DNA of 14,518 nt from Pleurotus ostreatus/Saccharomyces cerevisiae fusant (taxonomy: Eukaryota; Opisthokonta), in assembly GCA_024196135.1 (NCBI GenBank), contig JAMQCK010000879.1, forward strand, positions 1 through 14,518, written 5' to 3'. The notes beneath the pieces are model-generated. The model ran no database searches and had not been told where the DNA came from. It worked only from the letters and a program-made list of their open reading frames with translations. Position numbers and translations under genes: made by a program. Shown here one piece after another: positions 1 to 9,293 of the stretch (positions are counted from its first letter, which is position 1; each line of letters begins with the position of its first letter).

Positions 1-215
1 ATCGTAGGTTTCTAGCACGCAGCTCGACGCGGAGAAGCGCTTGGCCTTGCAAGAGGAGAAGCAGTCGCTCGAGACGAAGCTGGCAGAGGTGTACGTCGGC
101 GATTCAGGCATTCTCTTTCAAATACTGATTGATCACTTTCTGTAGGCCAAAACTGAAGGCTCGTCTTGCAGAACTTCGTGCAGTCGCCAGCAGCCGTGCG
201 CCGTCCTCTATGTAA
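1..215 (+). CDS. 3' end of a coiled-coil protein gene (partial, two exons visible)
   Basis: Only the C-terminus is in the window. An acceptor (TTTCTAG) ends at 15, or alternatively CACGCAG at 22. The exon then runs to 90, an intron with donor GTACGT covers 91-145 (CTGAT branch, TGTAG acceptor), and the last exon is 146-215, ending in TAA. The joined frame gives about 48 residues, including QLDAEKRLALQEEKQSLETK and then a Leu/Ala/Glu/Arg/Lys stretch ending APSSM. The regular spacing of Leu among charged residues is typical of an alpha-helical coiled coil. I do not recognise the family: the visible part carries no diagnostic motif, and many structural, cytoskeletal or kinetochore proteins end this way. 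The reading frame and intron are well supported; the function is unknown. Confidence 0.6.
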
Positions 216-608
216 GGGGTAGAATTTGTATACCTAGGATCCGTGTAACCATATTGTATCGACGAGGACAATTCAACTTCTCTATAAGACAAGTGCGTGA
301 CTGGATTCGTGCTCGAAGGATGTTGTAGACGCCGGGCACCGACGGTCCGCGGGTGTGGGTCCGCAAAGCAATGACCTCATGGGGAATCGGAATCGAAGCG
401 AAGCCCCTTCGGGAAGCCGATCCGAAATCTTCCGTCGCGTGCTCTGACCAATCGCGGGGCGTCATTTGCGCAATCACGTGTGTCCGATGGCGCTGTGTGT
501 CACGGCGTCCGTCACTCGCTCCGCCGTTGCCGAAGGTTGACGAAGCACACGACCGGCGCATCCTCTTTCTCTACTTTATACCATCATCGACCTATAATTC
601 GTCCGATA
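216..608. other. Intergenic region: 3' UTR of the coiled-coil gene and promoter of the PRELI-like gene
   Basis: No convincing coding region is seen on either strand; the open frames here are short, have no splice logic and show no recognisable protein. The right half holds plausible promoter elements for the downstream gene, listed separately. Confidence 0.5.
448..580 (+). promoter_or_regulatory. Putative promoter elements: CCAAT, CACGTG and a TATA-like box
   Basis: CCAAT lies at 448-452, a palindromic CACGTG E-box at 475-480 and TTTATA at 575-580. The TATA-like element is about 30 nt before the ATG at 609, which leaves room for only a very short leader. CCAAT (Hap complex) and CACGTG are common in fungal promoters of mitochondrial genes, which fits the downstream gene, but such short motifs also arise by chance. 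Confidence 0.35.
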
Positions 609-1265
609 ATGCACTTCTTCTCGCAAAACTTTGACTACGAGTGCGTACTCCAGTCGCGTCGGGGGACGTATGGGTACTAACCGCATCGTAGGCACCCTTG
701 GGCCCATGTCATTATTGGGATGTGGCACAAGTACCCCAATCAACATTGCTCGCATGTTGTGAGCGTAGACGTCCTCGATCGCTCAGTGGACCCGGAGACG
801 GGCATCATTCGGACGGAGCGGATATTGGGATGCAAGCAGAAGGCACCTGCATGGGTTGTACGGGTGCGCCTACCGCTACTTCCAACCCCCGTGCTTGGTA
901 CTCACCCGCTCTTACAGCTGTTTGGCGGGTCAGAAGACGCGTTTGTGCGGGAGATCTCCTTCGTCGACCCCGCAACACAGAACGCGACGATCACCTCCGT
1001 AAATCTCTCGCTCTCGCAATTCGCCACCTGCTACGAGCGGATACGATACTCGCCAAACTTCGCGCAGCCCAATCACACTCTCTTCAAGCAGACGGCAGAA
1101 GTTCAGGCGCGCATGACCATCTGGCGCTCCGCCGCGGACGGCTTGGAGAGGTGGCTTGTGCAGCGCTTCGAGCAGAATGCGCATCTCGGCAAAGCTGGAT
1201 TCACGGACGTATTGCGGCGGTTGTGGGAGGAGCGCGAACAGCTGCAGATGCAGGCGGCTCGCTAA
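609..1265 (+). CDS. PRELI/MSF1-family (Ups1-type) mitochondrial intermembrane-space lipid transfer protein
   Basis: The proposed exons are 609-640, 692-863 and 918-1265, giving 183 aa. Intron 1 has donor GTGCGT, branch TACTAAC and acceptor CGTAG. Intron 2 (864-917) has donor GTGCGC and acceptor TTACAG; it is 54 nt, in frame and stop-free. The protein starts MHFFSQNFDYEHPW and has the family pattern: W-x-KYPN, then VDVLDRSVDPETG, a strand with RTERIL, P-x-W followed by LFGGSEDAFVREISFVDP, NLSLSQFATCYERIRYSP, and a C-terminal helix with LERWLVQRFEQNA. Length fits the 170-200 aa of Ups1/PRELI/SLMO proteins. Known family role: with Mdm35, these proteins carry phosphatidic acid (Ups1) or phosphatidylserine (Ups2) between the mitochondrial membranes for cardiolipin and phosphatidylethanolamine synthesis. 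The W-V-x-LFGG region looks more Ups1/PRELID1-like, but I would not fix the paralogue by eye. Confidence 0.9.
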
Positions 1266-1635
1266 AGCGTGCCGCGCTGGAGGAGTTGCCTGCTTGCTTC
1301 TTGGATCCCCCCTGCTGTGCTGTTACCCTCGCCTTTACATAGACGACCCCCGCATACGTTATCACGACCTTCATTTATTGCACTAACCATTGGGTAGAAA
1401 AGACAGGCATACTGTCGAGTAGAGGATAGCTGTCACATGGAATCGAAGTGTTTCTCAACTTCACTGCTCTCTGTGTCTGAGTCCCTTGTCGCCGGCATTC
1501 TGCAGAATGTGAGAGAAATTCCGCACAAATTGCTCAAAAGAATTGCGACGGGCCGATCGTCCGTGACCGGGTCGTGACGGCCGCTATCGATGAATCATCG
1601 TCGTCGTTGACCTTTTCGCAAGCGCGTCCCACGGC

Positions 1636-1646
1636 GAGGTCGAACC
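1636..1646 (-). promoter_or_regulatory. B-box-like motif upstream of TFC3
   Basis: Read on the minus strand it is GGTTCGACCTC. It contains the invariant GGTTCGA of the tRNA-gene B box (consensus GGTTCGANTCC), but the last positions deviate. No matching A box, acceptor stem or T-run is seen, so it is not part of an evident tRNA gene. It sits 119 nt before the TFC3 ATG. Confidence 0.3.
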
Positions 1647-1704
1647 CCCGACTTGCTCCCGACTTGGAACGAACGGCTTTGCTCTTACTTCTTTGACCGG
1701 ACGA

Positions 1705-1715
1705 GGTTTCGAACC
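1705..1715 (-). promoter_or_regulatory. B-box-like motif in the TFC3 leader
   Basis: Read on the minus strand it is GGTTCGAAACC, which agrees with GGTTCGANNCC at every fixed position. It lies 50 nt before the TFC3 ATG, probably in the 5' leader. The flanking bases do not form a five-pair T stem, so a tRNA is unlikely. Confidence 0.35.
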
Positions 1716-1764
1716 AGACGGGCGCGGGTTTCGCACTGCCGCTACGCAAAACGCCCCTTCCAAC

Positions 1765-4700
1765 ATGGACGAGCTCGTAGAGCATTGCATGCGGCAGCTC
1801 TCCTTCGACGGAGACCTAGGCAAGTGAACGTCTGGTGTGATCGGGGGCAGCGAGGGACGCGAGAACAATGGGCAGACGCGCTCTTTGTTCTTTCGTCCCT
1901 CGTCCCTCGGGTTCGAACCCCGCACAAAGTGTGCCCCATTCTGACCACTCATCAGGCAGCAAGGCCTCGCGGCTGCGCGACTTCATCATCGACTTCTACA
2001 ACCATGCCACCGCCCCACATCAGCAGAACGCAGACGACGCCTTCTGCGCCTTTGTGTGGTCCGTCCTCGCGCAGCAGCCCACTGTTCGCGTTGGGTTGGT
2101 CCCTGTTGGGGTGACCTCGGAAGTGTGGATCGCGCCTCAGAATAGCAAGCGGAGGAAAGCAAAAGCCAAGGGCGAAGAGATCGAGGAAGTACTGCCCGCG
2201 CAACTTGAGGTCATCGAGGGTGCAGCGAACCGTAGCTTGGAGGAGCTTCAAGCCGAATATGGCGACCAACTTCGCATCGGCATCCACCAAGACGCCATTT
2301 GTACTGCAATCACCGGGTCTCATATACGCGTACGTGCTCATGTACCTCGAGAAGTGCCCCAACTGATGGCCGGGCTAAGTCCTCCAAACTGAGTCCCATG
2401 GTGTATTCTACCCTTCAAGTCGTCACTCGCGGCAGAGAAAACGGTGTCACTGTTGTCCAAATCGGCCAAACGACAGGATATGATCAGAAGACGTGCCACT
2501 ACCTGGTGGGGCAGCTTCTCAGCCTTGACCTCTGGTATGCGTGTCCATGGCACCGCCACCGACATCAGCGACTAACCATCCCATCCAGCGTCAAAGTCCG
2601 CCGAGGCGGTGTCGGAACTCACTTCGTTATCCACAAGTACTTCTTTGAGCGTTCTCCGTCATGGCAAGCTATCCGCGAGGAAGAGCTTCGTGCGCAAGAA
2701 GGGGAGAAAGCAAAGGCGACGCAGCCTACTGACGACGACCCGGCAATGAATGACTGGCATAACTTGGACTTCTCGCCCATCGACGCTCGTCATCTCTCTA
2801 GCTACCCGCTTGTGCGCAATCGCGTTGTGAGCCTCCTGAAAGCGTCCAGAAACCACATGCATCCTACGACCAACCTCCTAATCCGCATTGTGCGTTTTAG
2901 CTCGTCGTATCCCTGCACTTAAGTTGACTTTGCCCAGGGTTTTGCGCATCCTACGAAGACGGATCGTCGCTTCTTTCAGAGTCGCGTCCGCGAGATGGAG
3001 GCTGAAGGTCTCATCGACCGCGTCACCGCTCCTAGCACTGGCAAGTCGGCAGGAACCGTCAAGTGTCTCCGGCTCCTCGAAGGCGGCAAACCCGACTCCA
3101 ACACGGAAGGAGTCGTCGTACAGACGGCAGAGGATGACGAAGACGAGCAGGCCGATGCTTACGGTATGCATTGACATTCCTCGGTTGGTAAACATGCTTA
3201 TAGTGTTCCCAGTCGAGAATGGCGTGAAGATGAACGTTACTCTTCATCGCCAGATTATCGACCTCATAGCGCGAGCTGGAACGAGCGGGTTGACCCTCAA
3301 TGTATATGCGATCCTAGCCTTTCTAGAAACAAGTGGCTAACATGAAGACAGGATATATCGGATAGTCTCAACCAGTTCGACAGGCGCACAGTCGAGCTCT
3401 TGATCGCTCGTGCCGAGAAAGATCCTCCTCCGGCGCATATCAAGGACCTCAGCATTGTCTCGCTCATGGAAACCTCCGGGAGAGAGCGACGCAATCGCTA
3501 CTACACCGTCTCCGCATACCGCACATTGCTCCAGAGCGAGAATCTCGATCAATCGTCCAACCCATACACGGACGCCGACTTCGCTCGCGTCGGGGAGTTC
3601 GCTGAGATCGACGAAGACCTGTTCTACGACGATGTGGAAGAGCTGGTCGAGTATCAGGATGGCTCCAAGGCGCCGCCCGCGAAAGACACGCCAGGGAAGC
3701 CAGGCCGCAAGAAGAAGGCTGCCGCTGATGGCGCGGAGAAGACGACGAAGACTGCACAGAAACGGAAGGCGCAGGCCAATACTGCGAACGAGGGCGACGA
3801 GGCAGAGGACCACCTACCGCCGGCCAAGAAGCGGAAGACGAAGGTTGCGAAGGCGCAGGACGCTGTTCCAAAGGAGCCCAAAAAGCGAGGCCGTCCATCG
3901 AAGGCCAAAGCAGCCGAAGATGCTGCCCCTTCGACTTCAGCGACGCCAAAGCGTAAGGGGAGGCCACCAAAGGCGAAGGCTGGCGCGGCAGTCGAAGTTG
4001 ACGAACTTGTAGTCGAAGAGGGTGCCCAAGCCGCGGCCTCCGCATCTTTAAGGAGGACAGTCAGCCCTCCAGAGCCAGATGCGACGGGCGAAGGTGCCGG
4101 AAGTCCCGAAAGTCGTCCACGGAAGCGCGCGCGCATGGCGTCTGCCGGGACCCAAAGCGCGACACCTGCAGCAGAAGCCGTTACGGGCAATGTGATGGAT
4201 CTCAACCAAGCGAACACCGCATCTGTCGCTGAGAAGGACGTCGCCCCGGCACCTACACTCGTCTGGCCTCCTGCGCCTCCTCCGTGGGAAGCACCGCCCC
4301 CTGTCAATGCAGCCATACCCATTGATCCAGCTCTTTTGGATTCGACCACTCCTGCATCGACCACTCCTGCGGCGCCTGCACCTTCAGTGCCGGAATCAAA
4401 TTCAGCCACACCCGGCCCGTCTTCGACATCGACGCCGCAGGCGCAGGCTGGAAAGAACAGAGCCAATCTCTCCCATCTTCGCCGAGAAAACGAAGTTTAT
4501 CAGGTTCTGCAGGAGCTGGGAGGCGTTATGAACGTCGTCACAAAAGACATCTACGATGCGCATACGGCTCTCCTGGACCGTCTACACGACGCTGGTGAAC
4601 CAACAAGCTCACCACGGGGTACACGGATGGACAAGCGTACACTGCAGCAAGTCATAGCTACCCTGGAGAACCGCGGTCGCATAAAGACGACATATGGAAG

Positions 4701-7700
4701 CGTAAGGACGCATACTGGCGCGCAGCGCGACGTTCGCATCGCCTACGTTGCTGGCACACCTGAGGAGAAGCTCAAGCAGTACTTGACCGAACTCGGTCGC
4801 AGCATGCAGATGCCGTCGCATCCCATCTCGCGGACCCCGTCTCACTATATCACCGCTGCCTATGGCATGGTGGAGTCAGTGCCAGCTCCTCGCGACCCTC
4901 TCCCGCTGCAGTTGCTGCAGATGGAGCGCCCCGGGGACGATCCTTCGGAACGCTGGCGCAAGAACTCTGCCCGAGCCGACCAGTTGTTTGGCTATAGCCC
5001 GGAGACGATTCGCGAGGTCTTGCTTACCGAGCGCACAACGCTGGCGCAGAGCTATGGCTTCATCGTGCCCAAGATGACGCGCATCTGCACCTTCCACCTC
5101 GCTTTGCTGGCTGCCCTCGAGAGGAGCACATCCTCGCCGTACATTGCGTCACACGAGAAGCGGATCATCGACACGAACTACTTCACATACGATATCTCCG
5201 TCGGCTTGCATCTTTCGGTGGTTGCGCAGACTACGTACGACGAAGACCTCACGGAGTTCTTGAAGCAAGAGGGTGCAAGGGATACGCTCACGCGCAACCT
5301 GCCTCCTGCTCTGCATACGACGCTGCAAGTCGGTCGTGCGCGGTGCCGCTCGCGTTTTTTGGACTTGCTCGAGATGATGCGACAGCTGGGGTTGGTCATT
5401 CCGCTCATCCCGGCTCAGTCGCCGACTCCCTTCATCACTTGCGCGCCTCACGGCTTTCACCCGACTGCATACGACGCAGCACCATTGGAGGGTTGGAACG
5501 TCAACACGCCCATGACCGCACCCATATACTGGGCTTTCAACGACTACGCGCCCATCTACCTCTGGGCGCTGTCAGAAGCATCACCGCCATTCTGGAAGAC
5601 TGTGTCAGTCCGCGCGTACCCAGATGCCGTCCAATTTTGGGCGACCTTGGAGAACGTCTCCTTGGATCAGGAATTCTGCTCATCCCTCGAAATCTTCCAG
5701 GACGCGCCTGCTGCCAACAACCCCAGCCTCGCCCGTTCCCTTCGCCGCAAGGTCGGATGGGGAAGAGACTATGTCCTCACTTGGCACCAGAGTCGATACC
5801 TGCAAAAGCTGGTTGACCCCGCGACGGCTGAGACGCCTCTGGATGACCCTGATCCCCAAGCTCTTAACAATATCGCGCGCATCGTCAGCGCGCCCGTGCA
5901 CGTCATCCATGACTTCTTCGTGAAGGCGAAGGACAAGATGTCTGCGGAACTGGAGAAGGCGAGGGCGCGCAAGGCGAAGCAATCCGACGCTGAGCGCGAG
6001 GAAGACGCGCGAGCGAAGCTCATCCAGAAGATCGAGGAAGAGCAACGTCGCCGGGAACAAACTTGGGAGGAGATCGTGCAGCGCGTACATCCAGAGCCCC
6101 TCAAGGCCTCGGAGTCTGCGCGCATCAAGGCTGTGAAGGAGAGGTTCTTGGCCAGCTTGGGCACCGCGTCACCGAAGTGGGAAGGCCAGCTGAGGGACGC
6201 CATGCGTGAGGCAGAGCTCGCCGACAAGTCGATCATCAAGGTCCGCAAAGTGCCACCACCGAAGCCGCGTCCTCCGCCACCGCCTGTCGTCCCTGCGAGT
6301 GGTCATGAGAAGACCGTGCGGGATCTCATCGCCCAGCAAGGTCCTCCGTTACCAGAGCAGCAGAAGAAGCGCAAGCGCGAGAAGGGAGAGAAGGCTGAAC
6401 CGAAGGGTAGGTGTCGTTAGCGTCGAAGCTGGACTTACCATCTGACGATTCGCTACCTGTAGAAGACAAGCAGAAGAAGACGAGACGCAAGCGCTTCCAA
6501 TGGAATCGCGACTACGATGAGCTTGCTATGGACGCTTCCGCGATCATTCGTGTACGCTGTCGCAACCTGCGCCTCGACTGGGGCGCGTTCGAGCGGGCGT
6601 TCCCGAGCGTTCCCCGCAATACTGTTCGCCAACGTTTGCAGACCCTTCGCGAAGCGCCCGGAAACGAGGCCTACCTGAAGCGCCTCGAGGACCGCTGGGC
6701 GGAGCTTTGGACGGCACAGCGCGGTTCGGACGACCTTCCTGATAGTGACCTTGAAAGCGCTACGAACTTCGATCTCGTCAAGCACCTCGAGTACCTTCGT
6801 CGACACATCGACAAGAATGCACTGTAGGCCCAGAGACCTACATTTGTGAACTTCGTTGACCGCTTCTTGCAGACGCGTAGGCTTTGCAGCTAATCAAGAC
6901 GAGGGGGCTGTAGAGCTGCCCGCATCCGTTGAGCAGTTGGAAAGTGCTTTTGAGGTGGTTGAAGAGCCCCCTTCTGAGCCCGCTTTCGACTTCATCTGGA
7001 ACTCGCTTGTCGAAGATGAGAGGGAGAAGCGACTTCTTCGTACGGCTGTGACCGTAAATCCGGAAACAGCACCACCCTTCGACGAGTCGCCGACCAATGT
7101 CCAGATTGCGGAAGCCGCGTTAAAGGTATGTGCGATGTGCGATTCTCTGATCAAAGCCTCAGCTCTGACCAAATTGTGCTTAGATGACAATGGGTACCGC
7201 GCATGAACACTACGATGCAGAAACCGCTGCTCGCCTTCTGCGTGGTCTGGGGGAAGACACCGTGGCGGCCGCGACGACTAGTCTTTTGCGTCGAGGAATT
7301 CTTTCCAAGCTCATTCGGGATCCCAAGAAAACAAAGCCCGGGCGGCTGCTGAAGATCTCTGACCCGTACGTCTCTTATGTATCTCTGCTAACAAATCCTC
7401 ACTGGTTGTGCAGGAATCAGAACATCATCGGCGGACCCGTACACCGCGATATATTCCAGGACGCTGCGGCTTTGGAGGACATCTCTGCAGGGCAGGATAC
7501 GTGGAGGGAGTGGCCCCTCGTTTCCACCGACGGCGATGTGGCGGCATTGATTCAGCTCGTGTCGGAAGACAAGGTACGTCCAGAGCACGGCATTGACACT
7601 TGAGATCGATGGTTAAGCGTGCGCGTAGGCCGACTTTGAGGTCGACACTACGCATCCCCGTGAAGTCTGGCCCAAGGTCGACTGGAATAGCAAGAAGGCT

Positions 7701-8690
7701 GGTTAGTATCATCACCTATCCACCTCACTATCTTCTCAAGGTTAATTGCAGACGACGATGACTTCGAGACCGCCATCCGAGTCCGCTTCCGTGACATGGC
7801 CATTCGGGATGCCTCCGTAGAGAAGAGCATGTCGCCGGAGGTCTCAAAGCAGGCAGCCATGAACTTCACCGCTTTGGGCCCTGCGAGAGAACATCAACCT
7901 ACCACGCACGGGTTCTCAGAGCGAGGGGAAACGGCGTCATGTCGTCTATTATCGGATGCTCCGATCGTCGACTGCGCTGTTTGTATCAGAGCTGGCTGGG
8001 AGGCACTCGGCAGCGTCCTGGATCCGTCTTCGCGTGGAATGGGCGAGCGCATCATGGCTCTTGCGAAAGAGGCCGGTGCAGAAGGCCTGACGAAGAGGAC
8101 CTTGCGGGTACGTGTATGTGATGCTCGTCGACAATCATGCTTGCTGACTTTGAACAGGCCAAGATTATCGCGCCCGACGAAGTTCTCTTCGGCGTCATAC
8201 GGACCATGGCCGACATGGACACGCCAGCTCTGTTCTGGGCTGAGTATACGCCGCCAAAGCTCGTGCATTCAATGTTTTTGTCTGAGTGGACCGTCGCTAC
8301 GTCGGTCGAACCGGTCAAGAGGGTCTTCCCTCGCAGATGGATCGACATCCGCGGTATGAAGATGATGGATCTGTGGGAGGCGGCGCTCCGTGCGGTGATG
8401 GGCGTTGTTCTGTTTAGGCCAGGAATCTCGCAGGTACGTGGTCCCTGCCATTTGTGGCAAAATTGCCTATTGACTGCCCCTTCCAGAGTGAACTCCGTTG
8501 GCACCTTCGCAACGCGTACGACAGAGCAGAAGTATCGGAGATACTGCGTCACCTTCAGGAGGAGGGATATCTGAGAGCAAGGATTGCGTCTCGGCCGGAC
8601 GAGGCGATCACCTACGACACGCCGTTTGATGAGGACGAAGAGAAGGGAGTGTTCTGGTCTCTCGGGGAAAAGCACTGGTATCAAGTCTGA
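1765..8690 (+). CDS. TFC3: TFIIIC largest subunit, B-block binding (Tfc3 / tau138 / GTF3C1 family)
   Basis: Fifteen exons join in one frame: 1765-1823, 1960-2329, 2380-2534, 2589-2889, 2938-3163, 3213-3301 (or from 3204), 3352-6406, 6463-6823, 6873-7125, 7184-7365, 7414-7573, 7629-7701, 7752-8107, 8158-8433 and 8487-8690. The product is about 2039 aa, close to human GTF3C1 (about 2100) and longer than yeast Tfc3 (1160). TFIIIC reads the A and B boxes of tRNA genes and recruits TFIIIB; this subunit contacts the B box. Residues about 145-220 form the B-block winged helix (KLSPMVYSTLQVV, then HFVIHKYFFERS); further winged-helix segments lie at about 268-340 and 378-425. Residues about 516-620 are Lys/Ala-rich with AT-hook-like KRGRPSK and KGRPPK and likely nuclear signals; about 660-765 is Pro/Ala/Ser-rich linker. 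From about 770 it is ordered again, with EVYQVLQELGG, WATLENVSLDQEF, RFQWNRDYDELAMDASAIIR and a C-terminal winged helix (YDRAEVSEILRHLQEEGYL). The start is the first ATG in frame. The frame in part of exon 13 is doubtful. Confidence 0.93.
1909..1920. promoter_or_regulatory. Palindromic B-box motif inside TFC3 intron 1
   Basis: GGGTTCGAACCC is a perfect 12-bp palindrome and presents GGTTCGAACCC, a fixed-position match to the B box, on both strands. It lies in intron 1 of the gene for the B-box-binding TFIIIC subunit. That intron is 136 nt, against 48-58 nt for the gene's other introns. No T-run terminator follows and no convincing A box or acceptor stem precedes it, so a tRNA gene is not supported. 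Confidence 0.45.
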
Positions 8691-9293
8691 TGTTAGTCGT
8701 TGTCTTGTTGTGTGTTATGTGTGTATGGCTGTCCTGTTCTGCGAGCGAAGTCACTATCGTATATTTGTATTGCGCATTCACCCTTGTTGATCCAACTCGG
8801 AAACGGCCGTCGCGTCCGACTCATTGACAGACTCGCGAATCTGCCTCATCCCTCATCGACATCCTTTCCCCCCAAGTCTCTTTTCCCGTTCCCCCTCCCC
8901 GTGAACGAGGCAAATACGCATATTTCGCATGAGAATGAAGACCTTCGGAACGGCCTCGGTCAATCGATTGAATGTGATGTGATTCAGGCCCGGTGAACTG
9001 GTAGCGATGAGGACAACGGGCTGTCGCGATGGGAAGACGCAGGCGACAACGGGGATCAGCGCACCCGTTGCACTCTTTCTTGGCTCTGCACTTCACGGTC
9101 GGGGACCGCATTTCGTTCATTTTTTGTTCTTTCGCTCACCTTCTTCGTTTCTTCCCCTCAATCTTTGCGGCGGGCCCGTTCAGCCTAGTGCCCAACCCTT
9201 CTTCACGACTGCCCTAGAGGCTTTTCGCTCTTTCGTGCCCTTATCGTAGGATTTTCTATCTTCTGACGACTTCCGACTTTCTTCTGTTTCAAT
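8691..9293. other. Intergenic region: TFC3 3' UTR and pyrimidine-rich promoter/leader of the membrane-protein gene
   Basis: No gene is supported. The stretch just after TFC3 is T/G-rich, with TATTTGTATTG near 8760 as a possible 3' processing region. From about 9110 to 9293 the + strand is strongly C/T-rich (repeated TTCTT, CTTTC, CCTTC), the usual look of a highly used fungal promoter and leader running into the ATG at 9294. Confidence 0.5.
9110..9293 (+). promoter_or_regulatory. Long CT-rich leader/core promoter of the multispan membrane-protein gene
   Basis: The + strand carries long pyrimidine runs directly up to the start codon (context TTTCAATATGCC). CT-rich tracts around transcription starts are common in filamentous fungal promoters, and no canonical TATA box is visible. 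The boundaries are approximate. Confidence 0.4.

Larger units (their letters stand above)
1266..1764. other. Intergenic region: 3' UTR of the PRELI-like gene and promoter/leader of TFC3
   Basis: The left part (to about 1400) is AT-richer, with TTTATTG near 1374, suitable for 3' end formation. The right part holds two minus-strand GGTTCGA motifs, listed separately. No protein-like open frame is supported and no clear TATA box was seen close to the TFC3 start. Confidence 0.5.

Noticed and set aside
208..561. 117-aa minus-strand frame in the first intergenic region
   Set aside because: No promoter or splice logic, no protein-like pattern, and it overlaps the 3' UTR of one gene and the promoter of the next.
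698..1342. 214-aa open frame on the + strand overlapping the PRELI-like gene
   Set aside because: Out of frame with a clearly conserved PRELI/MSF1 protein; composition is Arg/Ala-rich as expected of a shifted frame.
1600..1764. tRNA on the minus strand around the GGTTCGA motifs upstream of TFC3
   Set aside because: The T stems around the motifs do not pair over five bases and no anticodon arm could be drawn.
1824..1959. tRNA gene within TFC3 intron 1, suggested by the perfect B box
   Set aside because: No A box at the right spacing, no seven-pair acceptor stem, only a partial T stem and no T-run terminator.
3654..4466. 270-aa open frame on the minus strand
   Set aside because: It is the mirror of the Lys/Ala/Pro-rich low-complexity part of TFC3; the GC-rich codons leave the opposite strand free of stops and the peptide is simple Ala/Ser/Gly.
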